NCBI GenBank assembly: GCA_905221605.1
Contig: CAJNDS010000258.1
Coordinates: 966,092 to 1,030,091, forward strand
Length of the DNA stretch: 64,000 bases
Source: Symbiodinium natans
Lineage: Eukaryota > Sar > Dinophyceae > Suessiales > Symbiodiniaceae
Direction of reading: 5' to 3'
Part shown: positions 1 through 11,242 of the stretch, one piece after another
Numbering within the stretch: position 1 is the first letter of the stretch
Layout: the number at the start of each line of letters is the position of its first letter
The notes under the pieces: model-generated
The model's database searches: none
The model's input: the letters and a program-made list of their open reading frames with translations, nothing else
What the model was told of the DNA's origin: nothing
Program-made: the position numbers and the translations under genes

Positions 1-3000
1 CAGGTGGAGGTCGCAATTCCTTGCTGAGCCATGCACGAACCCCAAGCTTGATCGCAGTTGGAACTGTGCCCGAAGACCTTCCCCAAAGTCACATCTTGTG
101 CAGGCGATGTTGGCATTGCAGAGCCTGTCCGACACTTCTGCGCAGGCAAGCCGTGTGGGCCGCGTGCGGGTGTGTGGGTGCGTGGGTGTGTTTCAGTTTC
201 CTGGATACTTGCCAGAAGGTGAAGAGGCAAAGCTGTCGTCCATGGCAAGGAAGAGCCTGAATCACTGAAGCAGCTGCCTCTCATGCTTTGCAGGTCTTGG
301 TGAGCAGGTCCTTGCACAGTGGGGTTTCGAGGCCCCCCCAAGCAACACTTCGTCGCATACTCGTATCAAGCAATCGCCAAGGCCTAAATTTCCCCTGGGA
401 AGTCTGTCTGCACCATGCCTTCTGCAACGTCATTAGCTGCTTCCGCTAAAGCTTTGTCCACTTGACTGATTTTTTTGACACGCTCCTTCACTCCTTATCC
501 TGCGTCACAACAGCACTGCAATTACGTTAAAACACGAGGTATTGGAGATTCGGCCAGACTGGGCCCCAACCCGGCTACTCACCATGCGGCTTGTAATCAC
601 CAGCAGAGACAGTTGAGACGCAGGTAGGCTTTGTGCTCAGCGAGTGGCGGGCCAAGTACAACACTGATGCGAAACCTGTGGAAGTGCTGCCTTGAAGATC
701 CTTGAAGATCTGAGGGCTGAGAATGATATCTGAGAAACACAACCATAGCCGACCGAAGCCTAAAGATCTCGCCGTCATCTCACGGCGTAATGTGTAGCGC
801 TGTGTGATGAGTCAACTGCTTGACTGCTCGAAACGTTCCTGTGCACCCGCCTCCCCTCCGCGGTCTTATAGTGTTCAGCGCACTGGCCTCGAAGCCTCCT
901 GGGTTGACTTTGGAAACTCGCACTCTTCCAGGATGGGCTTCGAATCCTAGAGGTCACCGAGGTCCGCATAGGGTGGCTGCAGCCACAGGACTGCCTGGGC
1001 TCACTAAAGAGACACGTAGGTTTTTCTGCAGATGTAGGGCGCAGGGTCAGCAAAACAGCCTCAGCAATGCACTCAGGGATGCCCGAACATAAGGGCGTCA
1101 GGACAATCAAGGGTTCTCGGGGCAGAGCTCTCCCTTTGAGGAACCTTCTCCGTGGGAGTGAATCACAGCCACGAAAAGAAGCCAGATTTTCAGCAGCTCC
1201 CGCCATGCCCAGGACCAAGATCACGGCAAATGTATCTGCAAGCACTTCAAATGGTCGCGCGCTGAGACCTATGAGAGAGCCCATGCTTGAAACACGGCTG
1301 AAGCCGAATCCCAGTGTTCATGAGTTTGATAGGGCGCCCGGCTGATGTTGGAGAACTTCGTGGAATCTTTTGTAGCATGGGCAAGCCGTGTAATGTTGGA
1401 CAATGCTTAGTGTGTGGCCTCGCCCCCCCCCCCTCGCCCTTTGTATACGGTCCACGGTTGTATATGATTTTAGTAGGGAGGAGTTTGTATAAGTTGAAAA
1501 GGGACAGCGATGCCCGAGAATTGATTTTAAAGGACTTGACTTCATTGCAGACGACACTCTGCGCTCCTAAACAGTCAGGGTGTCCTGAATAGCCCGGCCC
1601 ACTCGACTTTGAATAGGAGGCCCCTACTAAAGCAAGTCCGACACTAAGTGTAATTAAGCACAAGGCCTCTTTGCGACCCACAACTCCAGCATTTTGCTGG
1701 CAAGAAGTTGCTACAGAGGCCTCCAGAGTGGTCTTTTGATGGACGTTTTTCCCAGCATTCAATTCAGTCAAGTTGGGTCATCGCTCAGGCCAGAATTCAT
1801 GCCCGAGCACTCCACCGTCTGGCACTCGCAACGCAGTGCACGTTCACTGTGCCAGGTTTCAGGCAATCCAGGTTGTGTACTGTGTGTACTGAACCACGAG
1901 GATTGACTGTCATGATCTCATTTGCAATTGTTTGTCCTCCTTTCTTTTCAGGATCTGCAATTGAAGGTTGTCGCTCAGCCCGTGAAGAGCATGTCAAGCA
2001 GCGCACTTCAGGACCAGCATCTGTCATGAGATATTGGCGGGGAATCTTCCGGATCTGCAGCGAACACGAACCAACGAACTCGCTACACTTTGAATGCAGC
2101 AGATGGGTGCATCAGGAACCGTATTGAGGTGTAGAGAACAGTCAGGAAGTAGCAAGGGCTTCAGCTTCAACGACCATACTTCCAAGAAACCGCAAGAACT
2201 TTCGATGGGGAACTCTTCAGACCATGGGTGAATCTGCAGCCTGTCTTGACAGCGAAGGAATTGGCAATAGACTTGCAACGCATCACTTTACTTGCAATAG
2301 CTTCAAGACACGATATGGAGCTCATCTCCCGTTTTGCTGAGCGAGCCGAGGTTGTGTAGTCGACCTGGCTGCTAATGCTTTGAGCGGCCAGGGTTCTTCA
2401 TAATTTGGGGCCGGGGGGGGGGGGAAGAGGCATCAAGATAATTATTCTAGAGGGGTTTTGTAATGTCATCGTGTACTGAGCGTATACTGACAATCTTGAA
2501 GGTGGATATCTGGACGTAAGATCAGCAGTGCGATAGGGAATGGTTTAAGATTGCATGCGCCAAAATTCAAGACCCACGGCATGAAGCAGCGAGCAAGTTC
2601 GACATCTACGGCCCTAGACTTTCCTAAGTAAGCAATTCATGTCTGTGCCGCTTAGGGTTCTTGGGGCTCATGATGCGGCTCATGTGGCTGTTCATTAGCT
2701 CAATGCTCCGCTGTCGCCTGGCTCGCTACGGCACGCGGAAGTGCTGCCCTGTCTCGGGCCGTGTGCAAGTTGTGCAAGTTTGGGTTGTCGACAGGAGGAT
2801 CTCGTGAGGTGGATTTAGGGATGTACTGACTGGACTCCGAATCTGAGTCGACGCTCCCATGAGACGCCTGACTTACGGTTCATATATCTTCACGTTATAA
2901 AGAATTCAGTTCAGGGTTTGCGGGAACCTCTGCGTGCGACAACCCTCCAAAATTGTCATGCAAAAGGGTGGCCCCGATTCAGAATGGTGGGATGCCCTAC

Positions 3001-3796
3001 GCCTGAAGTCCGATATCCACCCCTCTGAAAGGCATCTGGCGGCCCTAATTCGGAGCCTGCCATTTCCCCCCTTCTCAGCGACACTGCTCTTGAATGGAGG
3101 ATGGCGCGGTGTAACAAAAAATAGAGCTGCCTAGCTTATTCTCCAAGAACCAAAATTGTCTGCCGCATTTACGAAATCCAACTTAACAGTCAGCCCTCCG
3201 AAGATTCCCTCTCCGCCGAGTCCCTTCACAAGCCCCGTGGGAGCTTTGAGGATTTGTCGAGCATTTCGTGCCTTTTCCCCGGTTCTTCGGCTCAAGCCTG
3301 GGCAAACCGAATCTTGGGGCCAAGCAACGGGGACCCAAGGCAGGGTTCAAGATTTGCAGTGATTGGCCTTCGAGGGGTTGAGGAGGGTTGAGGCAACGGT
3401 TGAGGAGGGTCGAGGACTGTACGCAGAAAGGACCAAGTTCCGGTGAAGAGCAGAGTACGAAGAACAGCATTGAAACACCTTGACCACCATCTTGCTCCGA
3501 CTGCCCTACCATTCCTCAGGTCGCAGACATAAATTGAGTGTCTCTCAAACCTACAAATACGACCACCCTGCCCAACCCGCTCCGGATGGGGGGGGGGGGG
3601 GTAGGGGGTGTAGAAATCCAGGTTTCCAGCTCCCCCTTCTCGGCTCCAGATTGAGGGCTTGGGACCAGCTCAAAGCATGCGGTTTTCGGGGTTGATTTAA
3701 GCTCCAAGAAGTTCATAACATCCCCCGTACACTCAAGCGTGACTTGGCCGTGTACCCATGCGTGCCCTGCACTGGTAGATATTGATAGTTTCGATT
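1..3796. other. Gene-free stretch
   Basis: I see no reading frame here with a recognisable domain. The open frames are short, overlap on both strands and show no consistent protein character. Visible sequence features are homopolymer G or C runs near 1428, 2413-2424 and 3590-3602, and a tandem duplication of a 12-base motif near 685-708 (CTTGAAGATC core twice). No tRNA, promoter or terminator could be supported. Confidence 0.5.
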
Positions 3797-3985
3797 TGTG
3801 CAAGCGTAACCCACGCAACCCATTGCCATTTAATAGAGATCGACAGCTTGTTTTTGGAACAAACAACAATAAAAGGTTTTTGAGATCTAGCATGCATACC
3901 CCAAGCGAACCCATTTAATGCAGGCAATCCGTTTTTTGGATTTTTTGCCTTGGGCGAGCGTACCCCACGATACCCATGTAATAGA
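3797..3985 (+). repeat. Cluster of degenerate GCGTACCC / ACGATACCCAT motifs
   Basis: Three related short motifs lie here: GCGTAACCCACGCAACCCAT near 3805, AAGCGAACCCATTTAATG near 3903 and GCGTACCCCACGATACCCAT near 3958. Two of them are followed by a TAATAGA-like string. A close relative of the last motif appears near 28985 in a second cluster, so this is probably a dispersed repeat family and not chance. No coding content is apparent. Confidence 0.45.
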
Positions 3986-5010
3986 CAAAGCGCGTTTGTT
4001 GATCATTTTCTGAGGTTTGGTCTTCCCTTCCGAAACACCCAAGCAAGCATTTAGTAGAGCCATTTCTCGATTAAATCGGTTGCGTGACTTCGTGGGGTGG
4101 GGTATTCTGAAGGGGGATCTTGAAAGCACCCTAATCACTTCCCCCTTGTATTAAAACGTACCCCTGAATATAAAAACACTTTGCGGAAATCCTGCCGAAA
4201 CCGACCCCGCCTGTTCAACCCTATTCCGAATTAGGGGGTGGGTTGAGGGCTCCCAAAAGCCTCCAGCCAACCAACATCCTGAAGCTCCCTTGCTCCTGAG
4301 TGGAGCTCTCTCTCTCTCTCTACTACGCTCTCAGGGTCTAAGTAATTACAAACCCTCCAACACCTGAAGCCTAGACTAGACCCTAAACCCTTTGGACCCC
4401 AAACATGACATTTGGATGAAGACATCCCCGAATAGTAAAAACACATTTCGAGTTTCTATTGCGGGCGGGAGGGGGGGGGAGCCCGTTTAATGATAGGGGG
4501 ATGGATTAAAAAGCTGCAAAAACATGTGTGTCTTTCCCGGTTATGGAGCTATTTGGACGCCACCAAACAGCGCATCATGAGCATCAGTGACCTCTTCCCC
4601 ACTCCGCGCATCAGGAGCATCAGCAGGACCCCCCCCCCTCCAAACGCGAGTTTGGATGATGCTCACTTTGTTTTTTGGGGGCGGGGCAAGGGCAACAAGA
4701 GTCGGGGTTGGAGGCGCGCGTGCAAAAATCTCATACAAAAATGGTATTTACAGAGATTTCAGCATTTTGAGCGTTTTTGACAGCCTTGGGGCTGCGGGCC
4801 ATGATGCTCCCCTGGATTTGGGGCTTCCGGTACCCCCCGCAAACCTTGAAAAACCTTCGGTCTCAACGTCGCCCGGTGTAAGGTCGATGATGCGCGCCCG
4901 TGAGGGTTTAGGGAGTCCCGGGTGTTTGGAGGCCTTGAACATCCGTAAAACCAATGGTTTTTAACGAGGTTTTCGTGCTTTTTGCACCCTTTTCTTTGTC
5001 TAATTATTTG
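3986..5010. other. Gene-free stretch with poly-G and short CT tract
   Basis: No supported gene. It contains a short CT run at 4309-4320, a G-rich run near 4467-4480 and a C run near 4629-4638. One CCCTAAACCCT string near 4381 resembles a plant-type telomere unit, but it is a single partial copy and has no array around it. Confidence 0.4.
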
Positions 5011-5587
5011 TTTTTTTTTCTCTCTCTCTCTCTCTCTCTCGCTTCGCTCCATTCGCTCCCTTCCTCCCTTCCCTCTCTTCTCTCTTCTCTCATTTCTATC
5101 TCTTCTCTGCCTTCTCTCCCTTCTCTTTCTTCTCTCTCTCTTTTTTTTTCTCTCTCTCTCTATCTCTTCTCTCTTCTCTCTTCTCTTTCTTGTGTCTCCC
5201 TCTCTCATTCGCTTCTTTCTCTTCTCTCTCGCTCTCTCTCTTTTCTCTCTTCTCCTGTTCTCTCCCGCTCTCTTATTCTCTCTTTCTCTCTTTCTCTCTT
5301 TCTCTCTTTCTCTCGTTCCCTCCTTCTCTCCTTCTCTCTTTCCCTCCTTCTCTCATTCTCTCATTCTCTCTTTCTCTCTTTCTCTCTTTCTCTCTTTCTC
5401 TCTTTCTCTCTTTCTCTCTTTCTCTCTTTCTCTCTTTCTCTCTTTCTCTCTTTCTCTCTTTCTCTCGTTCCCTCCTTCTCTCTTTCTCTCTTTCCCTCCT
5501 TCTCTCATTCTCTCATTCTCTCTTTCTCTCTGTCTCTCTTTCTCTGCCTTCAATCCCTTCTCTTGCTTCTTTCTCTCTCTTCTCTCC
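5011..5587 (+). repeat. CT-rich compound microsatellite (TTTCTCTC)n
   Basis: A pyrimidine tract of almost 580 bases begins with a T run and CT repeats. It becomes a regular 8-base unit TTTCTCTC around 5280-5470, with variant blocks containing TCCCTCC and TCTCAT. All long open frames across it (Ser/Leu/Phe-rich on +, Arg/Glu/Lys-rich on -) are by-products of the repeat and not genes. Confidence 0.95.
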
Positions 5588-5842
5588 ATGAACTTTGACC
5601 CATCAACCTGATCTGCAAGTTGCGTGCTGTCTTGTTCACGCGCGTCTACACATGTGTAAATTCATCGCGGCGAGTTGTGGGGGCGTGCGGGGGCGGGGCA
5701 AGCTTGACGTTTGATTCAGTTTAATTCAATTTTTGAATCAAGCCGAGATTCAAGATGCAGAATCACATGAATCAAGCCCACCTCCCCCCCCCCGCCCAAT
5801 CCCACCAGTGGCCCTTATGGAGCCCCGCCACGGGCCCTTTTT

Positions 5843-6152
5843 CTACAGTTGATTCAGTTTTTGAGTCAAGCCGGGATCCAAGACTCAAGATTCAAGATGC
5901 TCAGGAAAACGCTCCCCCAAGTCTTGTTTCTTGAGCCTTGGATCCGGGCTTGATTCAACAGTTGAATCAACTGACTGATGCAATGGAATGAAGCCCCCCG
6001 GCTTGATCCAAAAACTGAATCAAACTGAATCAAATGAATCAAGCTTGCCCCTCTTGAAGCCGTCGAGGCCCCTATTCACCTTCTTCAGTTTTGTTTGTTA
6101 ACGATGAGCCCGGATCCAAGATTCAAGATCTTTCTTGAATCTTGGATCTGGG
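5843..6152. repeat. Fold-back (inverted repeat) cluster
   Basis: The stretch is built from repeated forms of GATTCAAG, TTGAATC and GGATCCAAG in both orientations. The clearest hairpin is at 6113-6148: a 16-bp perfect stem (6113-6128 with 6133-6148) around a 4-base loop, extended by CCC/GGG at its base. A second, imperfect inverted repeat joins 5843-5895 to about 5930-5975, with around 40-base arms and a few mismatches. Related motifs start near 5713. This resembles a non-autonomous fold-back or MITE-like element; no coding sequence is present and no target-site duplication was established. Confidence 0.6.
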
Positions 6153-7563
6153 TCAGTCTTTAGCGCAACCTGAATAAGGCGATGAATGATCAAGGGCTTC
6201 GATGGATTCAGCATTCATCACAAAGTTCCTGAGCATCTTGAAGCTTGAATCTTGACCTGTCTTTTTTCAAAAAACGAATAAAGACTGAATAAAGCTTAAT
6301 AAGGATGTCCACCCTTTCATATCTTTCAATCTTGACTGAGCGTTCATGTTTAAGGAAGCTCTTTAGGAAAAGTGTTTAATGGCTAGCGGCCTGTGCGATG
6401 TTTCTGCGAGCAGAGTTGAGCTGTCCCAGGGACGAAATGACTCCAATTTTCAACGATCGGAATGACAAGCGGGCGCTTCTTGAGTGCCCTCTGGAAACCA
6501 TCATAAACGATGAGGCCTAAGTTTCGAGTAGGTTGCTGGTCACATGCTCGTATGACGAGATCACAGAAAGCAAGTACATGCCTGGAAAGGCGAAGCGTGG
6601 GCTCAGAGTTGATGGCCACTAGCATGCACGAGTTCCAAAATCCTCGCATTTTGCCGTGTCTTTCCTGGCAGAGCTAGCTCCGCAAAAAGCGCAACACCTT
6701 TCAAACCACGAGCCCAAGCCTCCAAAACCATGCCAGGTGTTGACCCGGCTTCAGCAGCTGAAGCTCTGGCTGTGCGCTCAGAACACACGGGTTTCGAGGA
6801 GTCCTTGTCGATCGCAAAGGGTAGTTTGGAGAAAGAATCGACCCTCCCGCCTGGCCTCACTTTTTCAGTGAAAATAAGCAAAAAAACAACGTGATGGTCC
6901 TTGGATGTCTTTGGACAGATTCTCGGTCCCGGTAGCCAGAACTGCGCCATAAACAGGGCGCGTCGACGTAGGGGACCCAAGGTAGAGCAGCCGTGGCCTT
7001 GGAAGCTGCTGGGGTATGCTGACAGTCAGTGCAAATCAGGACATCAGTGCCGGTAAATGTTCGCACACAGCACAAACATTGAAGCAACGAGGAAGAGCAT
7101 CTAGGCAGATATAGATGGTGTGGACAGAAGTTTCTTGAGCCTCGTTGGGGTTTTTGCATGCAGGTTCTAGCCCCGGCAAGGTTGCATTCTGATGTGCTCC
7201 CAATCGTAAGATTTCGTGTTAAAGCGGCTGTTGTTCGTGAAGTGTTGCCTTCATCCTGCTTTGCCTCGCCTTTTACAAGCCTGGTAAAGGCTTTATCATC
7301 TTTTCGACTGCAAGCAAGATCCCAGCAAGTTAAAGATGCGCTTCGCAGACGTTTTGGCCCTAGGTGCTAGGGTATACACTCGGAAGTAGTGCTTGAGCTA
7401 GCATATCTAGTTCCAGGACAAGTTTGACAAGCAAGTCTACGTTTGAAGCAGAACGCCACTGCTGAAAGAGTGCCAGCGACGGACACCCATGCCATGCTGA
7501 ACAGAGCGGGGCTCGGCGATGCATCCGAGGCGTTCTCCGTTTGTCTGAACCGTTTGTCGCCGC
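6153..7563. other. Gene-free stretch upstream of the sulfotransferase gene
   Basis: No protein with a recognisable domain is encoded on either strand. The 5' untranslated region and promoter of the sulfotransferase gene must lie in or before this stretch, but dinoflagellate promoters have no TATA box I could use, and no spliced-leader acceptor site could be fixed. Confidence 0.35.
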
Positions 7564-7919
7564 ATGTCAGACTCCCGGTGCAGAGGTCTGTCGCCCAAAA
7601 ACCTACTGTTGGCTTGTTTGGTTGCGGCGATGACTTTGAGCATTGGCCACAGCTTTTTTGGCTTTCGGTATGAAGAGGCGAGGCCGTGCTGGCTCGAATC
7701 GGACCGGACCGGGGGCCCGAATCTCACCACGCTGCAGGGTGACAACGACGCGGACGAAGATCGAGCGAATCTAGCAGTTCCGGTGTTTGTTTCAGAAAGC
7801 ATCGGAGGCAGTGATCTTCCTTTGCCGACGGATCCCCATGACCAAAACCAGCTGGAGAAGTTGCTGTCCTTACTTCGGTGCAGCGGGACGGACACGGAGG
7901 ATTGCTTCCGATTTGCCAG
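7564..7919 (+). CDS. Sulfotransferase exon 1: start and signal anchor
   Basis: ATG at 7564 opens a 121-codon frame. Residues 13-33 (NLLLACLVAAMTLSIGHSFF region) are hydrophobic, follow a basic stretch and fit a type II signal anchor. An acidic, low-complexity stem follows. The frame hits a stop at 7927; the exon must end just before it, at 7919 (GA donor) or 7924 (GC donor, GCTAAG), since both give a frame-preserving join to the next exon. Confidence 0.6.
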
Positions 7920-10880
7920 GACGGGCTAAGAATCGCAAGCAGGTTATATTTGTAGTAATCGGTTAGTATGAGGTGGGAAAAGGAAAAGCCTTGGGCCACA
8001 CCAGGTTGGCTGGCGAGGCGCGCGAGGCCCGCCGCCTGCACACCCAGAATCAACGGCGCTTTCTGCAAGACTCCCTTGCCGGCTCGAAGCAGTGCAGCGG
8101 CTTCTCAGGATACTTCGATTTACTTGTCGGAGTGCATAGGCTCACCAACTTGGATATTGTTCACAACACTACTGGAACAACGAAGTATCAGAGTGGTACC
8201 CCTATACAGCGCGCACGGAAGTCAGCCTTCCAAGCCCAGAAAAAGCAGGCCGTTGACCGCAACATCATGGTTTGACTGATCTTATTCTTATTTGGGTGAT
8301 GTGATACGAGTGGAGAACATGTTAACACATGCACCTTCACGTATTTCTCGGGCGAGAACCAGCAGCACTTGGTAGATCTGCATCTGACAGTGAAATGCTA
8401 GACTTGCATGGGAAACGTCGCCTTTTGTCGCAGCTTTTCTAGTATCGTCTTGCTGTGCAGGAATCCGAGATCAACATCCTGACCTTGTCCCGATGCCGGA
8501 CACTGGATGGCAGTTGACGTTCTCTTCTTGTGGTAGTGCCGTTACATGGCATCAGTGTAGTTAGCGACAACAGCAGGGCCAACTGTCGCTATCCGTGACA
8601 TCAATCCATATCAATCCTGCGGCACTGTGCAGGGTAGTATTTCTTCAGGTCGGTACGCCATGGCCCGAGTCCTATCCTGGGTAGTATCCATTCCCGGGTG
8701 TCATGTCTCCAGCAAAACACAAGACCAGCTCAGGACTGGCTTCGGCCGCGCCCTTATTTTCAAGATGCCTTCGCGGACCTCAGCATCGTCGGGTTGCCCA
8801 AGACGGGCACGACGCAGCTGTATGAAATCCTCGGCTCACATCCAAGCATGAATCTAAGTCGTGGTTTTTGTGCATTTTTCCGCTTTAATTCTGTGCAATT
8901 TTGGGCTTTCGAGACAAGCACAGCAGGACTTAGTAAGTTCAAGTGACAGTGCATGGACTGCATTGGCCACTCAGGATAAGGCTGAATCCGCTCCGCAAGG
9001 AAAACTGTGCTGTTTATCCACGGACCAGACGAGACGTGTCTCTCGATGCGCCGACCAGCGAAGCCGAAGAGACTGAAAAGCGGCAACTGCAAACCAATCT
9101 GTTCCTGGGAGTGTGCTTGGACTCTTTTTCTTCTCAGAATATTCTGGGGAGGCAGATCGCCCCCTTAGACAAGAATTGCAGATCCCTCAAGTCCACACTT
9201 GCGCAGTAACATTGAGGTATAGCTTCGTGAAGTCCATGGCGGCAAGTCGTTCCTTACATGCGAAGCCACGCGGCGCAGCACCAGCGGTCACTCTGAACGG
9301 GCGCCCTTGACGGCCTCAGATTCAGCATTTTCAATATTGAGGAGGGTTTCTGAGAAAACAAGGGGGGGGCGTCCTGACCAAAAGGGAATCCTATTAGTTT
9401 GGCTTGTTTCAGGGGTCCCTTATGATCGTACACCCCGTATTTAGGTCACGCGTATAGGTTCTTAGCTCCGAGAGACTCTTTCCAGGAAGTGCAAGAGCCT
9501 CCCCGAGTGAATTCCCCAAAGCCCCCCTTCGAATGCTTCGGAAGGTGCGTGAACTTTGCAAGCGTGGCATTCACCTGGTACTACCTGAGACCAGTGGACC
9601 GCAAGTTCATCCTCCTGCTTCTCGAGTGCAGCAATGCCTCCAAAGCATTCCTGCATTCTGCGGGATACTGTTAGCTCTGCAGTTTCTCATCTCATGGTGC
9701 GGCCAAGATAGCTTCACTTAGGTTTCGTGACCCCGCCGACTGGATGTGGTCTTCCTGGAATTTCTTTGACCAGAGAGGTCATCTTGATAAAGGCGGTCTC
9801 GGCTCCCATGGATGGGTGACGAAGAGAAACTATCGCTCGCCGGAGTTGTTCCACGAGCTGACTGCCGGGCCACATTTAACAGCACGTTCCTATTCCAATG
9901 TTTTTCAGTATCAGCAAACGTGTGCCGCCATGAGCTTCGAAGTGTGCCAAATCATCCTGGTATGGGTTCTTCCGGGGTCGGAGTTCCTCTAACTCCTTAA
10001 TGAAGCGCTTCTCGGTTGCAAAGTACGAGCTCGGACAAACAGAGGCCTTGCAATCTTGAAACCGAAATCTGCTGAATCTGCCTTGATCCCCTCGCCATAG
10101 AGATTGTCATGGGGGTCTGCTCAGATGTTGTGCGATTACAGCCTAGCCCTATCGCCTGGCGTTGCAAGGGCGTCAGAACACGAGCTGGGGGTAATGTCAA
10201 ATGTATACCCACAACCTTACCGCAGCCCTGCTTCCGATCAGTCCTGTGCTCCTCAGTGGCATGAGATCCTGTAAGGATTGCATCCCGGTCAAAGACACTG
10301 GGCGGTCAGTGGCTGGTGAAGTGGCGATGTCGGAGCCTCGAGGATCCCAGGCTTCTGGTGAGGATGGTGGGCAACCGCAGCGTCCTTTTCCTGAAGAGCC
10401 TGTGCTACAGTAAGCTCTTGGGAGCCCAAAAGCCCTCGCAATGCCCGTGCCAACGCATGTGTGTCGCCGTACCAGTATCGCGTGATTGTGTAGCATTGCG
10501 TTGTATCGTGCTGCGCTGCATTCTACTCTTGTTATCTTGTTTGTTGTATGTCGATGAAAAGTGCCTTAACCGGCAGCAATTGAAACTCTGCTGTTCTGCA
10601 GGGGCATCTCTCTCTCTCTTCTCTCTCGCTCTCTCTCTGCCTCACTCCCTCGCCCTCGCCCTCCTCCTCTCCTTCCCCCTCCCTCCCCCCCCTGCCTCCC
10701 CCCCCTCCCTCCCCGCGACCTCCCCCCCTCCCCCCCTCCCCTCCTCCTCTCCCCCTCTCCCCCTCCCCCTCTCCGCTTCCTTGCTTCCTCGCTTCCTTGC
10801 TTCCTCGCTTCCTCGCTTCCTCGCTTCCTCTCTTCCTCTCTCCCTCTCTCCCTCTCTCCCTCTATCGGGAGGAAAATGTG

Positions 10881-10911
<31 letters not shown>

Positions 10912-11015
10912 TCGCTGGCGGGTGTTATTCAAATTTCGTGACGGGAGGAGAAGGACTATTTGGGCTTGCAGGTGGAGGCTGGAGCAGCGAGAATTGTACA
11001 GACAGAAAGAGAGGG

Positions 11016-11046
<31 letters not shown>

Positions 11047-11160
11047 GCGAGTGACTGGGAGAAAGAGAGACAAATGATCAGGAGAACTCAAAGGACACTC
11101 CGTCGCCGATCAGTGAGGCGGTGCGGGGCAGTAGGGAGCACTGGATAGATGGAAGAGTGT

Positions 11161-11242
<82 letters not shown>

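Noticed and set aside
4378..4392. CCCTAAACCCT telomere-like string
   Set aside because: A single partial unit with no array; expected by chance in a sequence of this length and C-rich context.
4954..5611. Long Ser/Leu/Phe-rich and Arg/Glu-rich frames over 200 codons
   Set aside because: They are translations of a CT microsatellite; length comes from the absence of stops in the repeat.
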